Assembly: GCF_002531825.1 (NCBI RefSeq)
Contig: NZ_NWSX01000014.1
Coordinates: 78,283 to 142,282 of the forward strand
Source: Rhizobium sp. J15
GTDB taxonomy: Bacteria; Pseudomonadota; Alphaproteobacteria; Rhizobiales; Rhizobiaceae
Direction: 5' to 3'
Length of the DNA stretch: 64,000 nt
In this document: piece by piece, positions 36,167-44,247 of the stretch
Layout of the letters: every line of letters begins with the position of its first letter
Numbering within the stretch: the first letter of the stretch is position 1
Position numbers and translations under genes: made by a program
The notes under the pieces: generated by a model
What the model was told of the DNA's origin: nothing
What the model saw: only the letters and a program-made list of their open reading frames with translations
Databases searched by the model: none

Positions 36167-36204
36167 GAGGATACCTTCTCGGGATGGGAAAATTGCATTC
36201 GCGG

Positions 36205-37074
36205 CTATTCCTTCATTCCCCATTTTTGGATGGTGTGGCGCTCGATCGTCTGGAAGACCAGATTTTCGACGATCAGGCCGATGATGATCACGGTCAAGAG
36301 GCCGGCGAAGACTGCCGGAATATCGAGGAGGTTGCGGTTCTCGAAGATGAACCAGCCAAGGCCTCCCTGGCCCGAGGAGACGCCAAAGACGAGCTCGGCG
36401 GCAATCAGGGTGCGCCATGCGAAGGCCCAGCCGATCTTCAGGCCGGTGAGAATGGAAGGGAAGGCGGCCGGCACGAGGATCCGCAGCACATAGGAAATCG
36501 CTGTCAGGCCGTAATTGGCGCCGACCATGCGCAAGGTGCGCGAGACGCCGAGGAAACCGGAATGGGTATTCAGCGCCACCGCCCACAGAACCGAATGCAC
36601 GAGCACGAAGACAAGGCTGGAGGCGCCGAGGCCGAACCAGATCAGCGCCAGCGGCAGAAGCGATATCGCCGGCAGCGGGTTGAACATCGCCGTCATCGTT
36701 TCGAGAAAATCCGTGCCGATGCGCGTGTTGATGGCGAGCACGGTCAGGAGTGCGGCGAGCACGGTGCCGAGCGCATATCCCATGAACAGGATCTGCAGCG
36801 TTGTCCAGATGCGGGCCGGCAGCGTGCCATCGGCGAAACGGTCGACCAGCGTGACGATCGTGTCGCTGAGCGTCGGGAACAGAAGGGGATTGTCGAGATA
36901 GGAGGCGTAGACTTGCCAGACGATTGCCAGCGTGAGGATCAGCAATGTCTTGCGTAGTGCGCCAACGCCCCAGAGCGTTTCGAATGCACTGAGCCTCTGT
37001 TCGACCGGTTTGACGTTGTCGTAGGGCTTGGCGACCTCGACATCGGGCGCGAGAATGATGTTTGCGGACAACAT
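36205..37074 (-). CDS. TauC/SsuC-type ABC permease
   Basis: This 289-residue inner-membrane permease of the nitrate/sulfonate/taurine family has six spans. The core contains MTAMFNPLPAISLLPLALIW (about residues 125-144) and the EAA-like region LVPAAFPSILTGLKIGWAFA (about 202-221). The start at 37074 lies only 4 bases after the ATPase stop; the longer frame is an overlap shadow. It forms the channel of the importer with the two genes upstream. Confidence 0.9.
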   Translation of the reverse strand: MLSANIILAPDVEVAKPYDNVKPVEQRLSAFETLWGVGALRKTLLILTLAIVWQVYASYLDNPLLFPTLSDTIVTLVDRFADGTLPARIWTTLQILFMGYALGTVLAALLTVLAINTRIGTDFLETMTAMFNPLPAISLLPLALIWFGLGASSLVFVLVHSVLWAVALNTHSGFLGVSRTLRMVGANYGLTAISYVLRILVPAAFPSILTGLKIGWAFAWRTLIAAELVFGVSSGQGGLGWFIFENRNLLDIPAVFAGLLTVIIIGLIVENLVFQTIERHTIQKWGMKE

Positions 37075-37078
37075 GGTT

Positions 37079-37897
37079 CTATTCCTTGTGGCCGGGTTCC
37101 GAGGAGAACAGCAGGTTATGGATGTCACGCTCGAGCGCCGCGGCGCTGCCGTCCTCATGGCTGACCTTGTCGACATCGACCACTTCCGCCTTGACCCTGC
37201 CCGGATGCGGCGACAACAGCAGGATCCGGTTCGAGATCTTGATCGCTTCGGCAATCGAATGGGTGACGAAGATGACGGTGAACTTGGTGTCTTCCCAAAG
37301 CTGGAGCAGCTCGTCCTGCATTTGCCGGCGGGTGAGGGCATCGAGCGCGGCGAACGGCTCGTCCATCAGGAGGATATCCGGCTGCATCGCCATGCCGCGG
37401 GCAATGGCGACGCGCTGCTTCATCCCGCCGGACAGTGTGTGGGGATAGCTGTCGACGGCACGCGTCAGCTTCACCTTGTCGATATACTCGCGCGCCAATG
37501 CTTCGGCTTCAGCCTTCGGCAGCTTGCGGGCGACCAGCAGCGGAAACATGACGTTCTCGAGCACGGTTTTCCAAGGCATGAGCTGGTCGAACTCCTGGAA
37601 GACCATCATGCGGTCAGGCCCCGGACACTTCACCTGCCGCCCATTGATATGGATGGAGCCAGCCGCCGGCGTCATGTAGCCGCCGACGGCTTTCAGAAGC
37701 GTTGACTTGCCGCAGCCGGACGGGCCGAGCAGCACGAACCTGTCGGATTGGCTGACGGAGAAACTGACGCCCTCGGTGGCGGTGACCAACAGGTTCGGGG
37801 TCTTGTAGCGCAGCGTCACATTGTCGACCTTGAGGAGGGGCTCTCTTTCGATCGCCGGCGCGGTCTCGTTGCCGGTGCGGGCAATGGCCTGAAGCAT
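37079..37897 (-). CDS. TauB/SsuB-type ABC ATPase
   Basis: This 272-residue single-cassette ATPase has Walker A LGPSGCGKST (about residue 58), signature LSGGMKQRVAIARGM (about 155) and Walker B ILLMDEPFAALD, then the switch His in FVTHSIAEA. The GPSGCGKST plus PFAALD pattern is typical of TauB, SsuB and ThiZ proteins. It energises the adjacent permease. Confidence 0.92.
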   Translation of the reverse strand: MLQAIARTGNETAPAIEREPLLKVDNVTLRYKTPNLLVTATEGVSFSVSQSDRFVLLGPSGCGKSTLLKAVGGYMTPAAGSIHINGRQVKCPGPDRMMVFQEFDQLMPWKTVLENVMFPLLVARKLPKAEAEALAREYIDKVKLTRAVDSYPHTLSGGMKQRVAIARGMAMQPDILLMDEPFAALDALTRRQMQDELLQLWEDTKFTVIFVTHSIAEAIKISNRILLLSPHPGRVKAEVVDVDKVSHEDGSAAALERDIHNLLFSSEPGHKE

Positions 37898-37921
37898 TGG
37901 AATTACTCCTTGAAGAGGGGA

Positions 37922-37945
37922 GAGCGGCGGGTTTAAGCGCCGCTC
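37922..37945 (-). promoter_or_regulatory. Intercistronic stem-loop after the binding-protein gene
   Basis: GAGCGGCG and CGCCGCTC form perfect 8-bp arms between the binding-protein stop and the ATPase start, in the same position as hairpins in three other importers of this window. Confidence 0.55.
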
Positions 37946-37954
37946 CCGGGGCCG

Positions 37955-38959
37955 TCAGTTGCCGTTGAGATAGGCGGAGTCGGGCAGGTAATAGTCGGTC
38001 CAGGCTTTCGGCATGGTCTTGAGCGTACCGATCTTGTGCAGGTGCTCGGCAAACTTCATCGTACCCTGCGGGTCGGTGCGCCATTCATCCATGCCCGGTT
38101 CCTTCAGCATGGCGAGCAGATCATCGAGGCTGGTCTTGTCGCCCGATACCGTCTTGTAGGCTTCCAGGGCGGCCTTGGGGTCTTTCTTGATGAAGGCGAC
38201 TGCTTCTTCCGTCGCTTCGCGCAGCGCCTTGACGATCTTCGGGTTGGCATCGGCGAATGCCGTGGTGGTGAAGAAGGTCGCCTGCGTCAGCGCACCTCCG
38301 AGAATCTCCTTGGAATCGGTCACCCTGTGCACGCCTTGCTGCTTCAGTTCGATATATTGGAAAGGCGGCGCCGAAAAATGGTTCTTCACTTCGTGGTTCG
38401 GGTTGGCGATTGCAGCAACCGCATCCGGATGTCCCAGCTGAACGGTGTTGGAATCGAATGACTTGACCTTGTCCTCGCCGAACATTTTCGCCGCCGCCAT
38501 CTGCAGCAGGATGGCCTGGGTCGATACGCCGACGGTGGGCACGGCGATCTTGTCGGAGGGCGTAATGTCCTTGAGCGACTTGATGCGCGGGTCATTGCTG
38601 ACCATGATCACCGGCTGCGCGGAGCTGGTGATGATCCCCTTTACCTTTCCCCTGGTACGGTCCCAGAGCAAAAGCAGGTTGCCGGTGCCGGTATTGACGA
38701 CGTCGACGTTGCCGGCAAGCAAGGCATCCGTCTGAGCGCCGCCGCCGCTGAAGGTCCGCCATTCGACAGTCACATCAGCCACACCCTCGGCGGCCGCGTG
38801 CTTTTCGATCAGCTTCTGCGTCTCCATCACATGACTGGCGAGATAGAGGATGCCTGGCTGGCGGGTAATCGAGATGGCTGTCTTTTCCTGGGCCTGGCTG
38901 GCCGAAGCAAGGCCGAGCGTCAGGGCCGCGGCCGCAAGACAATGTTTTAGAATTTGCAT
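37955..38959 (-). CDS. NMT1/TauA-type periplasmic binding protein
   Basis: This 334-residue protein has a signal peptide (MQILKHCLAAAALTLGLASA, cleavage SQA-QE) and an NMT1/SsuA-like fold. ISITRQPGILYLASHVMETQ, the FSGGGAQTDALLAGNVDVVN stretch and VPTVGVSTQAILLQMAAAK are typical. The family binds sulfonates, nitrate, pyrimidine precursors or aromatic acids. Operon partners (dehydratase, RraA-like enzyme) suggest an organic-acid ligand here instead. A GntR regulator is divergent, with an inverted repeat between. Confidence 0.88.
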   Translation of the reverse strand: MQILKHCLAAAALTLGLASASQAQEKTAISITRQPGILYLASHVMETQKLIEKHAAAEGVADVTVEWRTFSGGGAQTDALLAGNVDVVNTGTGNLLLLWDRTRGKVKGIITSSAQPVIMVSNDPRIKSLKDITPSDKIAVPTVGVSTQAILLQMAAAKMFGEDKVKSFDSNTVQLGHPDAVAAIANPNHEVKNHFSAPPFQYIELKQQGVHRVTDSKEILGGALTQATFFTTTAFADANPKIVKALREATEEAVAFIKKDPKAALEAYKTVSGDKTSLDDLLAMLKEPGMDEWRTDPQGTMKFAEHLHKIGTLKTMPKAWTDYYLPDSAYLNGN

Positions 38960-39030
38960 CTGGTCCTCCCAAAGGATGCGGGCAAGAGCCCTTTGCCGCC
39001 CTCCCGAGGCGGATTTCTTTATTGAAGCAC

Positions 39031-39048
39031 TAATGCATCAGTGCATCA
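39031..39048. promoter_or_regulatory. GntR-type operator candidate
   Basis: TAATGCA-TCAG-TGCATCA is an inverted repeat with 6 of 7 arm matches in the 142-base divergent intergenic region, about 54 bases before the GntR start. It also contains the direct repeat TGCATCA twice. FCD-type GntR proteins bind short palindromes in this arrangement. Confidence 0.45.
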
Positions 39049-39101
39049 ACCCAAGAAATGTGATCTAGTCGATTTGCACGACGCGGAACAAGGGCAGGGA
39101 C

Positions 39102-39794
39102 ATGAGCGGAATGGTTCGGGAAAGCCAGTTGGATCGGTCACGACAGGTGGCGCTGCAAATCCATGAGATATTGCGGGCGAGGATACTGACGGTGGAGCTT
39201 GCACCGGGGACGGTATTGTCCCGCGCCTCGCTGCAGCTGGAATTCGGCGTGAGCCAGACCCCTGTACGCGATGCCTTGATGCGGCTTCAGGAAGAAGGAC
39301 TTGTCGAAGTTTATCCGCAATATGCGACCGTTGTCGCCAAGATCGACACCGACCATGCGAGGCAGGCGCAATTTCTGCGACTATCGATCGAGCTTGAGGC
39401 GGTGCGGCGGCTAACCGAAGAGGCGCCAGGCGAGACGGCGGCGGAGCTGCGCGAGATTCTGGCGCGGCAGAAGGCGGTTCAGTCTCCGGAAACTTATGAC
39501 ATCTTCGACGACATTGACCGCGATTTTCACCGGAAGCTCTACGAGAAGGCGGGCATATTGCAGCTTTGGGCCAATGTCAGGCGCCAGAGCGTGCATCTCG
39601 ACCGGTTGCGGCGCCTCAACCTCCCGATGCCGGGCAAGATGCAGACAGTCCTTGCCGACCATGAAGCCATTATCGACGCTATCGCGTCGGGTAAGCCCGA
39701 AGCGGCGACGGCGGCGCTCAGAAAACATCTGTCCGGCACACTGTCGATCATCGATCTGATCAAGGCGCAGTACCCGGATTACATTCGGGGTTAA
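39102..39794 (+). CDS. GntR-family regulator with FCD domain
   Basis: This 230-residue regulator has a winged helix near the N terminus (VALQIHEILRARILTVELAP, then SRASLQLEFGVSQTPVRDAL, residues 16-65) and a C-terminal all-helical FCD ligand domain with the metal-ligand pattern DIDRDFHRKLYEKAG (about 128-142) and LADHEAIIDAIASG (about 184-197). FCD regulators bind carboxylic acids and usually repress the neighbouring catabolic operon. It is divergent from the importer/dehydratase operon at 33691-38959, its probable target. Confidence 0.88.
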   Translation: MSGMVRESQLDRSRQVALQIHEILRARILTVELAPGTVLSRASLQLEFGVSQTPVRDALMRLQEEGLVEVYPQYATVVAKIDTDHARQAQFLRLSIELEAVRRLTEEAPGETAAELREILARQKAVQSPETYDIFDDIDRDFHRKLYEKAGILQLWANVRRQSVHLDRLRRLNLPMPGKMQTVLADHEAIIDAIASGKPEAATAALRKHLSGTLSIIDLIKAQYPDYIRG

Positions 39795-39903
39795 GGCCTG
39801 CCGAACGCCCGACGAAGAGTATGCCTCACGCAATCTCCCGGCGTTAGGGTTCCTCAATGCCCGCCAGGGTGGCGACGCATGATCTCTATCGAGAGAGGTT
39901 TCC

Positions 39904-40629
39904 ATGACGATGAGGAAATATACCGCGGAAGCAATTGGTACGTTCTGGCTGACGTTTGGAGGCTGCGGCAGCGCCGTTATCGCGGCGGGCCTGCCGAATG
40001 TCGGAATCGGCTATCTCGGAGTGGCGTTGGCATTCGGGTTGACTGTCGTGACCATGGCCTACGCCATCGGCCATATCTCGGGCTGCCACTTGAACCCGGC
40101 CGTCACGATCGGCCTCGCAGCAGGCGGACGGTTCCCGGCAAACCAGATTGCCCCCTATATTGTTGCTCAAGTGGTCGGCGGCGTTATCGGCGGCGGCGTG
40201 CTTTACCTGATCGCCAGCGGCAAAGCCGGATTCGATCCCTCCGCCGGCTTCGCTTCGAACGGCTACGGCGAACATTCACCCGGCCAATACAGCCTGTTTG
40301 CATGTTTCCTGGCAGAACTGGTGCTGACGGCGGTATTTCTCTTCATCATCATGGGGTCAACGCACGGCAAGGCGCCTGCCGGCTTTGCGCCGCTTGCCAT
40401 CGGTCTCGGCCTGACGCTCATCCACCTGATGAGCATCGATGTCACCAATACATCGGTCAATCCGGCGCGCAGCACGGGCGTGGCGGTCTTTGCCGGCGGC
40501 TGGGCCGTTCAGCAACTGTGGTTGTTCTGGTTGGCGCCGATCGCCGGCGGGGTGATCGGCGGCGCGCTTTACCGCTGGCTCAGCCATGAACCGGATGGCG
40601 TCGTCATCGGAACCGCGCCGGCGGAATGA
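39904..40629 (+). CDS. aqpZ: Aquaporin Z
   Basis: This 241-residue inner-membrane water channel has six spans and two half-helices with the NPA motifs [10 protein letters not shown] (about residues 61-70) and [10 protein letters not shown] (about 182-191). The selectivity-filter residues of water-specific aquaporins are visible: Phe near residue 40, His in [15 protein letters not shown], and Arg after the second NPA. This matches AqpZ rather than GlpF. A hairpin at 40642-40672 follows, and the gene appears monocistronic. Confidence 0.93.
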   Translation: MTMRKYTAEAIGTFWLTFGGCGSAVIAAGLPNVGIGYLGVALAFGLTVVTMAYAIGHISGCHLNPAVTIGLAAGGRFPANQIAPYIVAQVVGGVIGGGVLYLIASGKAGFDPSAGFASNGYGEHSPGQYSLFACFLAELVLTAVFLFIIMGSTHGKAPAGFAPLAIGLGLTLIHLMSIDVTNTSVNPARSTGVAVFAGGWAVQQLWLFWLAPIAGGVIGGALYRWLSHEPDGVVIGTAPAE

Positions 40630-40641
40630 GCGGGAAAGGCA

Positions 40642-40672
40642 CCGCGACCGGCCCTTGCCCCGCCGGTCGCGG
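40642..40672 (+). terminator. Terminator-like hairpin after aqpZ
   Basis: CCGCGACCGGC and GCCGGTCGCGG are perfect 11-bp arms, starting 13 bases after the aqpZ stop. No T-run follows. Confidence 0.6.
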
Positions 40673-40755
40673 CGGATCTGCTGACGGCGTTGCGAGACGC
40701 TGCATCCATAATTAGGTTGCAAGGCGCACGGCCAGCGGGATTTCAAGGAAAGGTA

Positions 40756-40965
40756 ATGATGCGAGACAGCTTGTTGCCGGCCGCTGTGATCTTTATCTCA
40801 GCCCTCGCCATTGCCGGCGCCATTCTCCTGCGCCCCACCGGCTTCGATCGGTGCCTGGATATCGTGTCGTCCGACATCAACCGCCAGGCCGGCAGCGCAA
40901 CGCTGGACCCGAGGGATGTCGAAGCGCAGGCGGCCCGGATTTGCGCGGGCAATGACGCGAGGTAA
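40756..40965 (+). CDS. Small membrane-anchored hypothetical protein
   Basis: This is a 69-residue protein with one N-terminal hydrophobic helix (LLPAAVIFISALAIAGAILL, about residues 6-25) and a short polar C-terminal domain containing two Cys (FDRCLDIV and ARICAGND). An AAGGAAAGG site precedes the ATG pair at 40756. Similar short proteins with this layout are common in Rhizobiales. The function is unknown. The two cysteines could form a periplasmic disulfide if the tail is outside. Confidence 0.6.
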   Translation: MMRDSLLPAAVIFISALAIAGAILLRPTGFDRCLDIVSSDINRQAGSATLDPRDVEAQAARICAGNDAR

Positions 40966-40997
40966 TTTTTCCCCCTGCGCACAAGCGCACTGGAAGT

Positions 40998-41333
40998 CTA
41001 CCCTCCGCCCATCCGCAACCGCTCGCGCACGTATCCGCGGCGCAGCTTTTGCGCAGTAAAACGAGACTGAACATCGGCAGCCTCTGCAGCCGTATCGAAG
41101 AACTCGATCTTCTGCCGGCCATTCGTGCCGATCCTGCCCCAGCGGCGAACAAGCGCGCTGCCTCCGAATAGACTTGGCTCGACGGACAGGCTGTAGAAAC
41201 GCGCCATATTCCGAGCGTGATCAATCCTGTAAAGCAGCGTCATTTCAGTGTCGGCATCCATGTTCGCATCATCGGCCGCACTGTTTCCGGCGTCCAACGA
41301 GTTTCCTGAATCGATCCCGGCGGATCGATTCAT
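40998..41333 (-). CDS. WGR-domain protein
   Basis: This protein of up to 111 residues consists mostly of one WGR domain: LLYRIDHARNMARFYSLSVE, then LVRRWGRIGTNGRQKIEFFD with the WGR triplet and the IGTNGR turn (about residues 62-80), ending in a basic tail. WGR domains occur in PARPs and stand alone in many bacteria, where they probably bind nucleic acid. Starts at 41333, 41261 or 41243 are possible; the first leaves a 30-residue acidic leader. Confidence 0.75.
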   Translation of the reverse strand: MNRSAGIDSGNSLDAGNSAADDANMDADTEMTLLYRIDHARNMARFYSLSVEPSLFGGSALVRRWGRIGTNGRQKIEFFDTAAEAADVQSRFTAQKLRRGYVRERLRMGGG

Positions 41334-41436
41334 CCCCGTGATGCATTGTGAAACTGAACACCTCTGGCGCCTTGCAGCGGTTCAGGGCATCCTATGATGG
41401 CTGAAGATTGTGTTTATGGCAGTTGGAGGAAGGCCG

Positions 41437-43398
41437 ATGCGTTGCTTTACCGTGCTTGGACCCTCGCAGACCGGAAAATCGACAGTCGTGGAAAAGCTCG
41501 GCTCCCTGGAGGGGACGCCGAGAAAATCGAGCTCCCCTTATGGATTGAACCTCACAGAGTTCACCTTCGGAAACGAGGCTTGGTGCGCACTGGATGCGCC
41601 AGGACCCAACGAAGCGTTGGCGCACGCGCAGCACGCGCTTCTTGCCAGCGACGCCTGCATATTGTGCGTTTCATCGGCACCCGAGGAGGCGGTGCTCGCC
41701 GCGCCCTATCTCAGGATCGTCGAAGCTTCGGGAACACCTTGCATCCTCTTCGTCAACCGGATGGACGAACCGAGAGGGCGGTTGAGGGACGTGATCGCCG
41801 CGCTTCAGGACTACGCCAACCACACCCTTTTGCTTCGCCAGGTCCCGATCCGCGAGGGGGACAGGATCATTGGCAGTTGCGATCTGATTTCGGAAAGGGC
41901 GTGGCGCTACCGGGAAGGCCAGACTTCGGCGCTGATCGCAATCCCCGAAAGCACTGCCGAGCGCGAGCACGAAGCGCGCACCGAGCTGCTGGAACACCTG
42001 TCCGAATTTGATGACTGGCTTCTCGAGGAACTGATCGAGGACCGCGAGCCATCCAGCGACGCGCTCTATGCCATTTCATCACGGGTTCTCAGGGAAAACA
42101 AAATTATCCCGGTCCTGATCGGTGCCGCAAGTCACGGCAATGGCATGATGAGGCTGATGAAGGCGCTGCGCCACGAGGCGCCGCCGGTAGGGATTCTCAG
42201 GCAGCGTCTCGCTGATACGGGCTCTGTCGATGAAGGCAAGCTGGCGGCCGTGAGCTTTCATGCCTATCATCGCCAGAATGTCGGCAAGACGGTGCTCGTG
42301 CGCGCACTTGGCGAGGGACTGCGGCAAGGCGCATCGCTCGGCGGCTCCAGCCTCGGCGCCGTCCAAAGTCTCGCAAACGGGCGGTCCAATGCGCCGGTTC
42401 TGCCTGCGCCGGGGGATGTCTTCGCGACTGTTAAGTCCGACCACCTGTCCCTCCCTTCGCTGTTGACCTCCGGCGCGGTGGTCGCCCCGCCTGAGTGGAC
42501 GGAACCACCCACGCCGATGCTTGAAAGGATCCTGGTTCCGGGCAGCGAGCGCGATGAAAACAAACTTTCCGAAACGCTGGCGAAACTTTCCGAGACGGAT
42601 CGCGGCCTGAAAGTCTTGCAGGAGGAAGGCACGGGCGCTCAACTCGTCCGCGCCCAAGGACCGGTGCATCTGCGTGATCTCTGCCGAACGCTGGCGGAAG
42701 TCTTTCACATCTCCGTGACCGACCGAACGCCCAGCCCAACCTACCGCGAGACGATCGCCAAACCATTGGAGGTTCATTACCGCCATCGCAAACAGACCGG
42801 CGGTGCCGGGCAATTCGCGGATGTGAAGCTGAGCATTCACCCCAATGAGCGGGGCCAGGGCTTCACCTTTGGCGAAACCGTCAAGGGCGGCGCCGTTCCG
42901 CGCAATTACTTCCCCGCCGTCGAAGCGGGGGCGCGCGAAGCGATGGAGAAAGGACCGCTAGGTTTCGAAGTCATCGATGTCGGCGTAACGCTGTTGGATG
43001 GTCAGCACCATACCGTCGACAGTTCGGAACACGCTTTCCGGACTGCATCGAAAATGGGGGTGCGACAGGCGTTTTCCGAAGGATCGACCGTCTTGATGCA
43101 GCCGATCTTCCGCACGGAGTTCCACATCCCGTCGCTTTATTCAGGCAGCCTTGTCCAGATCGTCGCCGCTCTCAACGGTCAGGTTCTCGGCTTCGACCGA
43201 GATGAAGCCGCCAAGGGATGGGACATCTTCCGGGCGCTCGTTCCGGGCGGCGCACTTGAAGATCTGGCGCGGTCGCTGCGCTCGGCGACGCAGGGCATTG
43301 GCTATTTTTCCAAGAGCTTCGATCACTTCGAGGAACTATACGGCAAGGAAGCGGACGCCATTGTGAGGGCAAAGGAGAAATCAGCCACCGCACACTGA
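41437..43398 (+). CDS. Elongation factor G-like protein, divergent GTPase
   Basis: This 653-residue paralogue of EF-G has a GTPase domain with P-loop LGPSQTGKST (residues 6-15), DAPG (G3, about 54) and NRMD (G4, about 107), then domains II to V (domain IV GGAGQFADVKLSIH, about 462; domain V in the last 90 residues). In EF-G the G3 motif continues DTPGH, where His activates water; here it is DAPGP, so the catalytic His is absent. Switch I is also much shortened. The start at 41437 has a GGAGGA site; an in-frame start at 41410 is weaker. The role is unknown; it probably binds ribosomes but may not hydrolyse GTP normally. Confidence 0.8.
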   Translation: MRCFTVLGPSQTGKSTVVEKLGSLEGTPRKSSSPYGLNLTEFTFGNEAWCALDAPGPNEALAHAQHALLASDACILCVSSAPEEAVLAAPYLRIVEASGTPCILFVNRMDEPRGRLRDVIAALQDYANHTLLLRQVPIREGDRIIGSCDLISERAWRYREGQTSALIAIPESTAEREHEARTELLEHLSEFDDWLLEELIEDREPSSDALYAISSRVLRENKIIPVLIGAASHGNGMMRLMKALRHEAPPVGILRQRLADTGSVDEGKLAAVSFHAYHRQNVGKTVLVRALGEGLRQGASLGGSSLGAVQSLANGRSNAPVLPAPGDVFATVKSDHLSLPSLLTSGAVVAPPEWTEPPTPMLERILVPGSERDENKLSETLAKLSETDRGLKVLQEEGTGAQLVRAQGPVHLRDLCRTLAEVFHISVTDRTPSPTYRETIAKPLEVHYRHRKQTGGAGQFADVKLSIHPNERGQGFTFGETVKGGAVPRNYFPAVEAGAREAMEKGPLGFEVIDVGVTLLDGQHHTVDSSEHAFRTASKMGVRQAFSEGSTVLMQPIFRTEFHIPSLYSGSLVQIVAALNGQVLGFDRDEAAKGWDIFRALVPGGALEDLARSLRSATQGIGYFSKSFDHFEELYGKEADAIVRAKEKSATAH

Positions 43399-43680
43399 AA
43401 CATTCGCACGACTTCATGCCCGTTCACAGAGCCGGCCTCACGCCCGCCCTGACGTGCCTGCAACGTTTGCAGTTCCTGTAGCATAGGCCAGCCGTTGAGG
43501 GCTTGCTTACCGGGGATGCAGTGCTTTGGGGAGTCGATCAGTTCGCCGATGGCGATCATGTAGAATTCGACCATTGGTATGCGGGCTCAAGTCGTTTGGC
43601 AAATCAACCGCGTTCCCGATTGCCCAGCAGGTGAAACCCGCCGTCGGCTGCTCCGTTTCTCTCGATGAGTTCGCAGGACA
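43399..43680. other. Non-coding or decayed stretch before the lpd remnant
   Basis: Between the EF-G-like stop and the first recognisable lpd codons I see no intact gene. Short frames on both strands (for example a minus-strand frame at 43323-43574) show no family resemblance. It looks like breakpoint DNA from the deletion that removed the front of the lpd gene. Confidence 0.5.
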
Positions 43681-44247
43681 GCGGGTTCCCGTCTCGAAGA
43701 GCTCGATCTCGACCGCGCCGGCCCCTATCTCAGGATCGACGATCGCTGCCGCACCTCCATGCGCGGCATCTATGCGATCGGCGACGTGACCGGCGAACCG
43801 ATGCTGGCCCACCGGGCCATGGCGCAAGGGGAGATGGTGGCGGAGATCATCGCCGGCAGGAAGCGGGCCTGGGACAAGCGCTGCATCCCCGCCATCTGCT
43901 TTACCGATCCCGAAATCGTCAGCGCCGGTCTCTCGCCGGCGGAAGCGAGGGCGCAAGGTTATGAGATCCGCACCGGCCAGTTTCCGTTCAGCGCCAACGG
44001 GCGGGCGATGACCATGCTGTCCGAAGAGGGCTTCGTGCGCGTCGTCGCCCACGCCGACACCAATCTCATTCTCGGCCTGCAGGCAGTGGGGGCGGGTGTC
44101 TCCGAACTTTCGGCGGCCTTTGCCCTGGCAATCGAGATGGGCGCACGCTTGGAAGATATCGCCGGCACCATCCACGCACATCCGACCCGCAGCGAAGCGA
44201 TCATGGAGGCGGCGGCGAAAGCTTTAGGGAGCGCGCTGCATATCTGA
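43681..44247 (+). pseudogene. Dihydrolipoyl dehydrogenase (LpdV type), C-terminal remnant
   Basis: The reading frame ...[19 protein letters not shown]... followed by [20 protein letters not shown] and the dimerisation domain ([30 protein letters not shown], then [14 protein letters not shown] with the catalytic His) is the last 185 or so residues of a dihydrolipoamide dehydrogenase, closest to the branched-chain keto acid complex type. The FAD domain, redox-active cysteines and NAD domain are missing upstream. An ATG at 43759 could start a 162-residue product, but that would be inactive. Confidence 0.8.

Noticed and set aside
39904..40629. Glycerol facilitator (GlpF) as identity of the aquaporin
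   Set aside because: The filter residues (His in the fifth span, Thr before the second NPA) fit the water-specific AqpZ type, and no glycerol genes are adjacent.
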